A stretch of 39,762 nucleotides of DNA from Prevotella sp. (GTDB lineage Bacteria > Bacteroidota > Bacteroidia > Bacteroidales > Bacteroidaceae): positions 1 through 39,762 of the forward strand of contig JAFWQT010000131.1 in NCBI GenBank assembly GCA_017508965.1, written 5' to 3'. Position 1 is the first letter of the stretch. Each line of letters starts with the position of its first letter. Position numbers and translations under genes: made by a program. The notes beneath the pieces were generated by a model that did not search any database, had not been told where the DNA came from, and saw only the letters and a list, made by a program, of their open reading frames with translations. This document shows, piece by piece, positions 31,013 to 39,420 of the stretch.

Positions 31013-31954
31013 ATGGATAGAGAAGGATTGATAAGCATCATTGTACCCGTTTACAATGTCGTACAGTATCTTGAGACATGTGTCCGTTCGGTTCAGCACC
31101 AGACGTATGCCTCATGGGAACTGCTGCTGGTTGACGACGCAAGCACCGACGGTTCTGGTGAGTTATGCGACGAACTGGCTGCCGGCGATTCCCGCATCAA
31201 GGTGATTCATGGCAGTCATTACGGTCCTGGTCCGGCCCGCAACAAAGGTCTTGCAGCCGCCCGTGGAGAGTTTGTGTATTTCATCGACAGCGACGACTGG
31301 ATAGAACCCGACACGCTGGAAACGTTGCTGGAAAAGATGCACGACTGCGATGCCGATGTGGTGGGATGCGGAGTGTTCTTCGACTATCCTACGCATAGCA
31401 AGGTGGTTTCGTACGTAAAATCCGACTGCGTATGGACATGCGACGAAGCTTTGCAGATGATTATTTCCGGACGCCTGCCCAGCTATCTGTGGATGTTGCT
31501 TTGGCGCCGTTCTGTGATTCAGGAACCTTTCCCCGCCCTTTTCCGCTACGAAGACTACGCTACCGGCTATAAATGGTTTTCGCATGCCCGGCGGGTGGCT
31601 ATGACCACCGCTCCCCGCTATCACTATGTGCAGCGCGAAGGCAGCATCCTGCATACCGCCAGCCTCGATAAGAACCTTCTTGACATTTTTATCGAGCGGC
31701 ACGACTATATCCGCCTGCACAGTTTGATGAACGAAAGAGACAATCGTGCAAATACCGTCAGGAACCTGCTGAAACTGGCGAAGGACTTCTCGCGCAAGCC
31801 TGTCAGCCGTGAAGAGAAAGTGCAGTTTGTAGGGAAAATTCTTGATGTACTGCCTGCATATCTTCCTACCACTTTCCGCCAGTTAGGACTGAAACGGTGG
31901 CTGCGCCTGAAGGTACTGCAGCGTTCTACTCAGACTTTCGTACGCTTCGTCTGA
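31013..31954 (+). CDS. Family 2 glycosyltransferase
   Basis: 313 residues from ATG 31013. The GT-A fold is clear: ISIIVPVYNVVQYLE at 7-21, VDDASTDGS near 40-48, and the DxD metal motif in YFIDSDDWIEP near 95. It transfers a sugar from a nucleotide donor, probably to a lipid-linked or LPS glycan. The C-terminal third is less conserved and helical. Its 3' end overlaps by 25 bp that of a second, convergent GT2 gene. Confidence 0.88.
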   Translation: MDREGLISIIVPVYNVVQYLETCVRSVQHQTYASWELLLVDDASTDGSGELCDELAAGDSRIKVIHGSHYGPGPARNKGLAAARGEFVYFIDSDDWIEPDTLETLLEKMHDCDADVVGCGVFFDYPTHSKVVSYVKSDCVWTCDEALQMIISGRLPSYLWMLLWRRSVIQEPFPALFRYEDYATGYKWFSHARRVAMTTAPRYHYVQREGSILHTASLDKNLLDIFIERHDYIRLHSLMNERDNRANTVRNLLKLAKDFSRKPVSREEKVQFVGKILDVLPAYLPTTFRQLGLKRWLRLKVLQRSTQTFVRFV

Positions 31955-32709
31955 CGCTCTTCAAGGAGTTTTGCCACTACAACAAACTGGTAGTGGGCAT
32001 CCAGCAAAGCATGAATCAGTCCTGGCATGCCGTCGAGGAATCCCTTTTTCATAATGTACGACTTGAAGAAGCGGAACATAGGACGGAAGATGAGTGCCAG
32101 CAATCCATAGTTTTTATTTCGTCGGCGTGGCAATTCATATGCTGAGTAAGTATCTGTCTTGCGCAGAATGCTGCTAATCGAGTCGTTGGCCAGATGCTCC
32201 AGCGCCAGTTCCCGCCGGTTGCTGGGGATACGTTCCACCATGCCGTCCACCTCGGGCGAACAATGTATCACGGCGGGCCAGTGGGTCTTGTCACGCTGGA
32301 AGAAACGCAGCACATAGTCGGGATAGGCCGAGTGCAGGAAGCGCCCCATGAAGTAGTTCTTGCGGGGAATGGCGATGCCGGCTGGACCATCCTGGCGGGC
32401 CGTCTGCTCGTAAAGGTAGTTCCTGAGTTCCGGCGTCACCAGCTCGTCGGCATCCACCACTAGCACCCAGGGATGGGCGGCCTCATGAATGGCAAACTCA
32501 CGGGCAGGCTCAACGATGGTGTGCCCGGCTTTGGGAAACGTCACCACGCGGCAGCCGTTCTCCTTTGCGATGCTCACCGTACGGTCGGTGCTCTCCATGT
32601 CGCAGACGAGCACCTCGTCGAAGTCCTTCACGGCATCAATCACCCGCTGCAGATGCTGCTCCGCGTTATAGGTGTTGATGACTACCGATATTTTGCTTGC
32701 TTCGTTCAT
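31930..32709 (-). CDS. WaaE/KdtX-type family 2 glycosyltransferase
   Basis: 259 residues from ATG 32709. Start SVVINTYNAEQHLQRVIDAV, donor motif LVCDMESTDRT, and VVDADELVT resemble the WaaE/KdtX group that adds hexose to the inner core of LPS. A further basic C-terminal segment (RRRNKNYGLLALIFRP) suggests membrane association. The promoter box at 32716-32723 leaves only 6 bases to the ATG. Convergent overlap of 25 bp with the GT2 gene at its 3' end. Confidence 0.82.
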   Translation of the reverse strand: MNEASKISVVINTYNAEQHLQRVIDAVKDFDEVLVCDMESTDRTVSIAKENGCRVVTFPKAGHTIVEPAREFAIHEAAHPWVLVVDADELVTPELRNYLYEQTARQDGPAGIAIPRKNYFMGRFLHSAYPDYVLRFFQRDKTHWPAVIHCSPEVDGMVERIPSNRRELALEHLANDSISSILRKTDTYSAYELPRRRNKNYGLLALIFRPMFRFFKSYIMKKGFLDGMPGLIHALLDAHYQFVVVAKLLEERQTKRTKV

Positions 32710-32715
32710 TGAGTG

Positions 32716-32774
32716 CAAAGATACGAAAAATTCTTCACTCTTCACTCTTCATTCTTCATTTTTTATTATCTTTG
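32716..32774. promoter_or_regulatory. Divergent -7 boxes separated by a heptamer array
   Basis: TATCTTTG on the minus strand (32716-32723) serves the WaaE-like gene; TATCTTTG on the plus strand (32767-32774) serves the GT87-like gene. Between them lies an array of TTCACTC/TTCATTC units (32731-32763), occupying the positions where both -33 elements would be expected and where none is recognisable. Array length would set spacing between the promoters. Confidence 0.65.
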
Positions 32775-32793
32775 CATCAGAAATATTAAACCG

Positions 32794-33942
32794 ATGGAAA
32801 AGGCACGACTGAAATCATTCCTTACCGACTACCGCACGCTGCTGGGGTTGTGGATACTGCTGGGCGTTCTCGCCACCGTGATGAAATACCATAGCGACAA
32901 CAACTTCCTCATCTTCCGCGGCGTCTTCTGGCATACGTGGCAGGGCACATCGCTCTATGCCGCCTATCCGCAGGAGTATTTCGACGTGAACCACTACGGA
33001 CCTTTCTTCTCGGTTCTTATAGCCCCCTTTGCCGTCGTTCCCGAATGGCTCGGACTGCTGCTCTGGTGCGTAGGCCTGTCGCTGTTCCTCTATGTCGCCG
33101 TGCGCCGTAACCGTTTCACCGACTATCAGCAGCTGTTCATCCTGTGGTTCTGCGCCCACGAACTGCTCACGGCCCTCTATATGCAGCAGTTCAACATTGC
33201 CATTGCCGCCATCATCCTGCTCACATGGTATTGCATCGAGCGCGAACGCGACTTCATGGCCGCCTTCTGGATCATGCTGGGCACCTTCGTCAAACTCTAT
33301 GGAATCGTGGGCCTGGCGTTCTTCTTCTTTTCCAGGCATAAGACGAAGCTTATTGCCGGCCTTGTCTTCTGGGCAGCAATCATGTTTGTGGCACCCATGC
33401 TCATTGCCGGTCCCGACTATGTGGTTCAGCAGTATCACGAGTGGTATGTATGTCTTACGGAGAAGAATGGCGAGAACCTGGCATCCATTGCACAGAACAT
33501 TTCCCTCCTGGGACTTGTACACCGCACCACCGGACTCCAGTTCAGCGACCTCTGGCTCATCGTTCCCGGGCTCATTCTTTTTGCCTTACCCTATCTTCGT
33601 TTTTCACAGTACAGGAATGAGGCATTCCGCCAGACGCTGCTGGCCTCGGTACTGATGTTTGTCGTGCTGTTCTCCACGGGCAGCGAGTCGAGCGGCTACA
33701 TCATTGCCCTCGTCGGCGTGGTCATCTGGTACACCGCCTGTCCCTGGCAGCGCACCCGTTGGGACATCTTCCTCATGGTCTTTGTCTTCATCCTGAGCAG
33801 TCTGTCGCCCAGCGACCTCTTCCCTGCGTTCCTGCGCAAACAGTATGTGCAGCCATACGCACTAAAGGCCCTGCCCGTAGTGCTGGTATGGTTCCAGCTG
33901 TGCTATGAAATGCTGACGAGGGATTATTCCAAGACTTCCTGA
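32794..33942 (+). CDS. GT87/DUF2029-like membrane glycosyltransferase
   Basis: 382 residues from ATG 32794, with about ten membrane helices. The N-terminal loop holds DVNHYGPFFSVLIAPFAVVP, and later YMQQFNIAIAAIILL and GTFVKLYGIVG, patterns of the GT87/DUF2029 (PimE-like) family that use polyprenyl-phosphate sugars on the periplasmic side. The exact sugar is unknown. It overlaps the ends of the convergent GtrB-like gene by 19 bp; that enzyme could supply its polyprenyl-linked sugar donor. Confidence 0.7.
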   Translation: MEKARLKSFLTDYRTLLGLWILLGVLATVMKYHSDNNFLIFRGVFWHTWQGTSLYAAYPQEYFDVNHYGPFFSVLIAPFAVVPEWLGLLLWCVGLSLFLYVAVRRNRFTDYQQLFILWFCAHELLTALYMQQFNIAIAAIILLTWYCIERERDFMAAFWIMLGTFVKLYGIVGLAFFFFSRHKTKLIAGLVFWAAIMFVAPMLIAGPDYVVQQYHEWYVCLTEKNGENLASIAQNISLLGLVHRTTGLQFSDLWLIVPGLILFALPYLRFSQYRNEAFRQTLLASVLMFVVLFSTGSESSGYIIALVGVVIWYTACPWQRTRWDIFLMVFVFILSSLSPSDLFPAFLRKQYVQPYALKALPVVLVWFQLCYEMLTRDYSKTS

Positions 33943-34865
33943 ATGTTGTAGAGCGGACGCCCCTTCACCTCGGTATATATCTTGCCGATGTAAAGGCCCA
34001 CGATGCCCAGCGCGATAAGGATGAATCCCCCCACGAACCAGATGCTCAGTATGAGCGATGCCCATCCGCTGACGGCCGTGCCCAGTATCAGCGCACGCAC
34101 CACGTAGAGTGCAATCATCAGCGTCACCACCATGAACAGGATGCCCATATACAGGATGATGTATATCGGCTTCACCGAGAACGACGTGATGCCGTCTATG
34201 GCCAGGTTCAGCATCTTCTTCAGCGTATATTTCGACTGTCCGGCCTCGCGCTCGCTGATCACGTCGTCCACCGTCGTGCTCTTCAGTCCCACCATTGGCA
34301 CCAGTCCCCTCAGGTACAGGTTGCGCTCATGGTAGCCTGCCAGCATGTCAAGCGCGCGGCGGCTCATCAGTCGGAAGTCGGCATGGTTGAACACGCTCTC
34401 CACGCCCATCGACTTCTGCATCTTGTAGAAAGCCTCTGCCGAGAGGCGCTTCATCAGGGGATCAGCCTTTCGCGACACCTTCACGCCATACACGATGTCG
34501 TAGCCCGCGTTGCACTCGTCGACCATCTTCTCCAGCGCTCCCAGGTCGTCCTGCAAGTCAGCATCGATGGTCACCACGGCATCGGCCCATTTCCTTGCGG
34601 TCATCATGCCGGCCATGATGGCGTTCTGGTGACCCACGTTACGGCTCAGGTTGATGCCTTTTACGAAACGGTTCTCCGCGTGCAGCTGCTCAATGATTTC
34701 CCATGTGCGGTCTTTCGAGCCGTCGTTCACGAACACCATCATGCTGTCGTTGCTGATTTTCCCTTCAGCAATCATGTGGTTGAAGAGTTGTGTCAGCCGT
34801 TCCACCGAGTGTTCCAGCACCTCTTCCTCATTATAACACGGTGACACCGTGGCCAGTTTTATCAT
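33924..34865 (-). CDS. Polyprenyl-phosphate glycosyltransferase, GtrB/ArnC type
   Basis: 313 residues. GT-A start ATVSPCYNEEEVLEHSVERL, MVFVNDGSKDRT, the metal motif TIDADLQDD, and two C-terminal membrane helices (about 232-260 and 268-292) define the GtrB/ArnC/DPM family that makes polyprenyl-phosphate sugars. Neighbouring GT87-like and GT4 enzymes could use such a donor. The gene ends in an overlap with the convergent GT87-like gene and is preceded on its 5' side by a cluster of GC-rich palindromic repeats. Confidence 0.88.
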   Translation of the reverse strand: MIKLATVSPCYNEEEVLEHSVERLTQLFNHMIAEGKISNDSMMVFVNDGSKDRTWEIIEQLHAENRFVKGINLSRNVGHQNAIMAGMMTARKWADAVVTIDADLQDDLGALEKMVDECNAGYDIVYGVKVSRKADPLMKRLSAEAFYKMQKSMGVESVFNHADFRLMSRRALDMLAGYHERNLYLRGLVPMVGLKSTTVDDVISEREAGQSKYTLKKMLNLAIDGITSFSVKPIYIILYMGILFMVVTLMIALYVVRALILGTAVSGWASLILSIWFVGGFILIALGIVGLYIGKIYTEVKGRPLYNIQEVLE

Positions 34866-34893
34866 AATATATATGTATTTATTCCGCTAAATC

Positions 34894-35008
34894 AACCCCC
34901 TCCAAACCTCCCCGAGGGGAGGCTTCAACAGTATCTACTCCCCTCCCTACAGGGAGGGGCCGGGGGAGAGTCTTCTTCTTTTCACAGGGAGGGGCCGGGG
35001 GAGAGTCC
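34894..35008. repeat. Cluster of three REP-like palindromes
   Basis: Three copies: one in reverse orientation (34894-34922), one complete forward copy (34938-34972, CCCCTCCCT with AGGGAGGGG and a GGGGGAGAGTC tail), and a partial direct duplication of its tail (34984-35008). They separate the GtrB-like and deacetylase genes; the deacetylase stop lies just beyond at 35022. Confidence 0.75.
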
Positions 35009-35021
35009 TGAGGGACCGTGG

Positions 35022-35804
35022 TTAGGTCCTTTTCCCTTTTACAAATTCCGTAAACGTCCAAAACTGCTCACTCCGCTTCTTCAGCATTTTTATCACGTGG
35101 TCCAAGCGCTGCATGTGCTCCCTTCCGCTGTGGTTCCTGATGATGAACGGCATTTTCAGCTCCGGGTGCTCCTTCAGGTCGTAGAACTCCCACGGATGGA
35201 AGTACGTCACGAAGTAACCGTCGTGCTTCAGCGTCCGCCTCACCAGCCATTCATACAGCCAGAGCGGCAGATTATGGAGCGAGAGCCAGAAGAGCGGGAA
35301 TCTGATCCAGGGCGTCACCGATGCCGGAATCTGCATCACCTCTCCCTTCATGAACCAGGTGCGCGGCGCTGTCAGGTGCATATAGCGTCCTGGAATGAAG
35401 GCAGGGTTCAGCGAAGAGTTGTACCGGTAGCCCGCCGCCGCTATCTCCTCGTCGCTCACGGGGAACATACGGGGCTGGCGGTAGCCTCTCACCTCTATGC
35501 CCGTCACCTCCTCCACGATGCGTTTCGATTCCCTGAAGTCCGAGGCCTTCGGTTCCCAGTGGTCCACCCCGTGGCAGGCCACCTCGTGCCCCTCGTCCAT
35601 GATGCGTTTCATCACCTCCGGCGCATGCTTCGCAAAGTTTCCCGTGCAGAAGAACGTCGCTTTCACGTTGTTCTGTTTCAGCACGTCCAGAATCCGGCAG
35701 GTGCCCTCTTTCGAGACCTCCATGCCTTCTTTCAGCGTGTCGTATTCCACCCCGTGCTCGCGGGGCACGTCAAATTCTTCCGTGTCAAAGCTAAGTAATA
35801 CCAT
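35022..35804 (-). CDS. Polysaccharide deacetylase (NodB family)
   Basis: 260 residues from ATG 35804. NodB motifs: Asp7-Thr8-Glu9 in LSFDTEEF, HGVDH (His78 and His82, the two zinc ligands), RGYRQPRMF, and a later HPWEF. It removes N-acetyl groups from a polysaccharide or lipid-linked glycan. In this glycan cluster the substrate is probably a surface or lipid-linked sugar. The start is set by TACTTTTG on the minus strand at 35813-35820, 8 bases away. Confidence 0.85.
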   Translation of the reverse strand: MVLLSFDTEEFDVPREHGVEYDTLKEGMEVSKEGTCRILDVLKQNNVKATFFCTGNFAKHAPEVMKRIMDEGHEVACHGVDHWEPKASDFRESKRIVEEVTGIEVRGYRQPRMFPVSDEEIAAAGYRYNSSLNPAFIPGRYMHLTAPRTWFMKGEVMQIPASVTPWIRFPLFWLSLHNLPLWLYEWLVRRTLKHDGYFVTYFHPWEFYDLKEHPELKMPFIIRNHSGREHMQRLDHVIKMLKKRSEQFWTFTEFVKGKRT

Positions 35805-35812
35805 ATAGGGCA

Positions 35813-35881
35813 CAAAAGTACCTATTTTTTTTCTTTTTCTATCAAAAACCGCCAAATAATTAAAAATAATTTGTAACTTCG
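35813..35881. promoter_or_regulatory. Divergent promoters of the deacetylase and GT4 genes
   Basis: Minus strand: TACTTTTG (35813-35820), with a TTTG at 35843-35846 (22-bp spacer), for the deacetylase. Plus strand: TAACTTCG (35874-35881) is 5 bases from the GT4 ATG. Both would produce nearly leaderless mRNAs. Confidence 0.55.
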
Positions 35882-35886
35882 CACCC

Positions 35887-37041
35887 ATGAATCACATCAT
35901 TGGTTTCGATGCAAAGCGACTGGTCCGCAATGCCAGCGGACTGGGCAACTATAGCCGTACCCTCGTGGGCGACCTGCTGCGTGCCAGCACCCCCCAGTGG
36001 TCTTTCCGCCTCTATGCCCCCGACGAAGGCAACCCCGCCCTCGTCTCACAGCTGCAGCAAGACCCCCGCCTCACCTTCTGTTATCCAAAGGCAGATTCTT
36101 CACTCTTCACTCTTCGCTCTTCACTTTTATGGCGCTCCCGTGGCATCGTCAGCGACCTGCTTCGCGACGGCGTGCAGCTCTATCACGGACTCTCCGGCGA
36201 GCTTCCCCTTGGCATCCGCCGCAGCGGCATCCGCTCCGTCGTCACCATCCACGACCTCATCTTCCTGCGCCATCCCGAATACTACAAATGGATAGACCGT
36301 AATATCTACGCCTGGAAATTCCGCCGCACCCTGCAAGAGGCCGACTGCATCATAGCCATCTCCGAGTGCACCCGTCGCGACATCATCCACTACGGCCATG
36401 TGCCCGCCGAGAAGATTAAGCTCATCTACCAGTCGTGCAGCACCTTCTTCAAGCAGCCTGTCAGCGAAGACGTGCTGCAGAAGGTCAATGCCCGCTACGA
36501 GCTGCCCAGCCGCTACATCATCAACGTGGGCACCATCGAGGAGCGCAAGAACATCGCCCTCGCCGTGAAGGCCCTGCCCCTGCTGCCTGCCGACCTCCAT
36601 CTGGTCATCGTGGGTCGCCGCACGCCCTATGCCGATGCTGTTCTGCAAGAGGCCGACCGTCTGCAGGTGGCCCATCGTGTGCATATCCTCAACGGTGTAC
36701 CCAACGCCGATCTGCCCGCCATCTACCAGATGGCCGAGGCCTGCGTTTATCCCTCCCGCTACGAAGGTTTCGGCATCCCCATCATCGAAGCCATCCAGAG
36801 CGGACTACCCGTGGTGGCCTGCACCGGCAGCTGCCTCGAAGAGGCCGGCGGTCCCGACAGTCTCTATGTCTCCCCCGACGACGTGGAAGGCATGGCCGAT
36901 GCCATCCGACGCAGCCTGAAAGGCGCCGAAGGTCGCGAAGAGCGCATCCTCCGCAGTCAGGATTACGTCCATCGTTTCGAGGGCACCGACGTAGCCTCCC
37001 AAGTCCTCAGCCTTTACGAAGAAATCTGTTCAAAAGTTTAG
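35887..37041 (+). CDS. Family 4 glycosyltransferase
   Basis: 384 residues, two Rossmann-like lobes (GT-B). N-terminal lobe begins IIGFDAKRLVRNASGLGNYS; the C-terminal lobe carries VGTIEERKNIALAVKAL (about 218-234) and the EX7E-type motif RYEGFGIPIIEAI near 292-304. It likely adds a sugar to the lipid-linked glycan in the cytosol. Residues about 70-80 (DSSLFTLRSSL) are encoded by a heptamer array inside the N-terminal lobe. Confidence 0.9.
   Translation: MNHIIGFDAKRLVRNASGLGNYSRTLVGDLLRASTPQWSFRLYAPDEGNPALVSQLQQDPRLTFCYPKADSSLFTLRSSLLWRSRGIVSDLLRDGVQLYHGLSGELPLGIRRSGIRSVVTIHDLIFLRHPEYYKWIDRNIYAWKFRRTLQEADCIIAISECTRRDIIHYGHVPAEKIKLIYQSCSTFFKQPVSEDVLQKVNARYELPSRYIINVGTIEERKNIALAVKALPLLPADLHLVIVGRRTPYADAVLQEADRLQVAHRVHILNGVPNADLPAIYQMAEACVYPSRYEGFGIPIIEAIQSGLPVVACTGSCLEEAGGPDSLYVSPDDVEGMADAIRRSLKGAEGREERILRSQDYVHRFEGTDVASQVLSLYEEICSKV
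36095..36127. repeat. Heptamer array inside the GT4 gene
   Basis: About four TTCACTC-type units, one with a G substitution, introduced by GCAGATTCTTCACTC-like sequence shared with the array at 26983. In frame, adding about 11 residues to a loop of the N-terminal lobe. Confidence 0.8.
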
Positions 37042-37062
37042 AAAATTTCACCGAGATTATTT

Positions 37063-37260
37063 CGACCTGTACGGTTGATTTTTATAGGCTAATCAGCCCC
37101 CCTCCTTGGAAAGGAGGGGCAGGGGGTGGTTGATGATGAAAGGCTCTATAGTAATATCTTACAGATCAACAACCCCTCGCATATCCCTGATTATCAACCA
37201 CCCCCGACCCCTCCTTTCTTTAAGGAGGGGGATGGATACATTCTTCATCCGTACAGGTCG
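37063..37260. repeat. 198-bp MITE-like palindrome built on REP copies
   Basis: Outer arms CGACCTGTACGG (37063-37074) and its inverse (37249-37260) are 12-bp perfect. Inside them are two REP-like copies in opposite orientation (37096-37134 and 37193-37231) that pair along most of their length, including the ATCAACCACCCCC ends. The centre is AT-rich. A third copy (37289-37319, forward) follows. The element fills the space between the GT4 gene and the convergent HhH protein gene; both arms are followed by T-rich sequence. Confidence 0.8.
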
Positions 37261-37321
37261 GATTTTTTTTATGCTTCATCACTATTTGCTCCCTCCCTAT
37301 AGGGAGGGCTGGGGTGGGTCT

Positions 37322-39325
37322 TCATATCTTCACCCTCACTTGCACCTCCAAATCCGTTACGGCCGAATGGTTCACTTGCTGATAGCTGCTGCCGATGGTG
37401 GAGCGGTCGAAATAGTTGGTGGTGCCTATTTTGGCTGTCAGCGACAGGCGCGATGAGAAATCGGCCTTGCCAAGAAACCAGTAGCGAATGCCTTCGCCGT
37501 AGAACATGGGGAAGTTGAAACCATAGAGCAGGCCGCGCTCGTAGGTATAGAGGCGCGAGTCGTAGTCGTCGGTGTGGAAATAGGCGATGCTGGCTGCTGC
37601 CGACCATTTCCCCTTTCCCCATTTTCCCTTCAGCTGTAGTTGTTCCGAAACCATCCATCCGAAACTCTTTTCCGCAGTCTTGCTATACGACAGTTCGCCC
37701 TGCGTGTGGGTGCTCCATGTGCTGCCGTCATACTCGGCCGAGAGTCTTCCCCGGTGTTCGTTCTTCCAAACGAGGGCCGATTTGTCGTCGTTGTTGGTTT
37801 CCCGTCGTTTCAGCCTGTAGCGCATGCCTACCTTCCAGTTGCCCGGCATCCATGTCATCTGCATCAGGTGGTCCCACGCGTGTGAGGCTTCCGATGCCTG
37901 ATAGCGCGGCCAGGGGAAGTAGGCATAGTCGCTGTAGGCCAAGATTTGCAGGCGGCGCATGGGTTGCCAGGTGGCACCCAGATAGATGCCGCTCTCGTTT
38001 TGCACACGTCCTCCCTCGCTGAAACTCTCCGAGAAGAGCGAGTAGTAGCGCTTGCTGTAGAACCGCTGCACGGCCATCAGCGTGATTTCGTCCATCGGTT
38101 TCCAGCTCAGCGTGTTCAGCGTGGCCAGTGCTCCGCAGCTGCCCGTTGCCGTTTCGCCGCTTACCGTCAGACGGGCTCCGGTGTAGCCATAGTCCACGCT
38201 GGCGTTCCAGAAGTTGTTTCCGCTGGCGTAGTAGTTGCGGTAGATGGCGGTGGTGGCGGGCTGCAGGTCGCGGTCCAGTTGCGAATAGGTGGCCGTCAGT
38301 CCGGCGTGGAATCCTTTGGCGAAATATCCCAGATGGGTTCCGCCGCAGAATTGCGAGGCATTGTTCTTGTGTGCCATTTCGTTCTCGGTGCGGTGGTATC
38401 CGTCGGTGCGGATGGTCTGTATCCGTCCGCTGTCGTTCAGCGTGGCATCGATGTATCGCCACGACACGAAGGCCGTAGCATCCAGTCCTTTCGCTATCTC
38501 GACCGTCGCTGCTGCTCCCTGCAGATAGTTGGCCTGCATCGTAGAAGAGTGGGCTCGCAGCTGGTTCTGGTTGCGCCCCAGGTTCGACAGCATGCCGAGT
38601 TTGCCTAACTGGAAGTCGGTGTTCATCACCAGTCCGTGGGCAAAGCTCGCCCTATAGCGGCCCAGCGCCAGTGTTTTCAGCCGTCCCATGTTTCTGGCGA
38701 CGGCATAGAAAGAATAGAAATCGTAGCCCGTTTTGTTGCGGTTGGCGAAAAAAGGTTCGCCGGCATCCTGTGCGCCCACGAGTCCTGCCTTGAAGGCATT
38801 GCCGTAGCCGAAAGCATAGCGCAGGTTATGGCGATAGGGATAGCCCAGGTATCCGTTGTCGTCGCCTTGCCGCTTATAGAACGGAATCTTGGCCGTCGCC
38901 GTGACCGTATGTTTACCGTATTTCAGTATGTTTTCCCATTTCGGGAATCCCTTTTCCTGCTCCTTTCCGATAAAGATGAAACAGAGCAGCAGTTGCCGTT
39001 TCTCATAGCTGAGGCTGCGTATCATGGCCAGTTCGCCTGCCGACTTCAGTGGTCCGTACTGATATACGAAGGCAACGATGTCCTCCACTTCCTTCGCCGT
39101 TAAGAAGGGTAGTTGCGAGAGGTCTTCGCGCGAGGCCGTGTTGATGTCGAAGGGATGTTCCGCCAGTTCGCTCAGCGTTTCTTGCAGCGATTCCCATCCA
39201 GCGTTTTCCATGTCTTCCAGGTTCCCCGTCTGGTCCAGATAGCGTTGCCACCGGTCGGGCAAGTCGTCTTGCGCCCAAACCGACAGGCAGCACACCACGA
39301 GTAGGGTAGTAAGCAATGTTCTCAT
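37322..39325 (-). CDS. HhH-domain outer-membrane protein
   Basis: 667 residues from ATG 39325. A signal peptide ends near VWAQ (residue 19). A helix-hairpin-helix region of ComEA type follows (about 59-101, containing INTASREDLSQLP). The remainder, to the end, alternates short strands rich in aromatics (for example GYLGYPYRHNLRYAFGYG and YRYWFLGKAD-like stretches) and resembles an outer-membrane barrel. Function unknown; the ComEA-type region hints at DNA or peptide contact but this is uncertain. A full promoter lies 25 bases upstream of the ATG. The last stretch ends beside a REP copy. Confidence 0.75.
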   Translation of the reverse strand: MRTLLTTLLVVCCLSVWAQDDLPDRWQRYLDQTGNLEDMENAGWESLQETLSELAEHPFDINTASREDLSQLPFLTAKEVEDIVAFVYQYGPLKSAGELAMIRSLSYEKRQLLLCFIFIGKEQEKGFPKWENILKYGKHTVTATAKIPFYKRQGDDNGYLGYPYRHNLRYAFGYGNAFKAGLVGAQDAGEPFFANRNKTGYDFYSFYAVARNMGRLKTLALGRYRASFAHGLVMNTDFQLGKLGMLSNLGRNQNQLRAHSSTMQANYLQGAAATVEIAKGLDATAFVSWRYIDATLNDSGRIQTIRTDGYHRTENEMAHKNNASQFCGGTHLGYFAKGFHAGLTATYSQLDRDLQPATTAIYRNYYASGNNFWNASVDYGYTGARLTVSGETATGSCGALATLNTLSWKPMDEITLMAVQRFYSKRYYSLFSESFSEGGRVQNESGIYLGATWQPMRRLQILAYSDYAYFPWPRYQASEASHAWDHLMQMTWMPGNWKVGMRYRLKRRETNNDDKSALVWKNEHRGRLSAEYDGSTWSTHTQGELSYSKTAEKSFGWMVSEQLQLKGKWGKGKWSAAASIAYFHTDDYDSRLYTYERGLLYGFNFPMFYGEGIRYWFLGKADFSSRLSLTAKIGTTNYFDRSTIGSSYQQVNHSAVTDLEVQVRVKI

Positions 39326-39350
39326 GTGGTTTGTAGTTTTTTTTCTGATA

Positions 39351-39382
39351 CAAAGGTACGATTTAGTGAGCACAATACCAAA
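39351..39382 (-). promoter_or_regulatory. Promoter of the HhH outer-membrane protein gene
   Basis: Minus strand: TTTG (39379-39382), 20-bp spacer, TACCTTTG (39351-39358). It excludes the 55-residue N-terminal extension that is open upstream of the ATG at 39325. Confidence 0.82.
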
Positions 39383-39420
39383 AATGAAGCTTGTTTTTTT
39401 TCTTTTTTTATGGTGATATT

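Noticed and set aside
3099..37319. An insertion sequence or RAYT gene as source of the REP copies
   Set aside because: No transposase-like frame in the window; copies appear to be non-autonomous.
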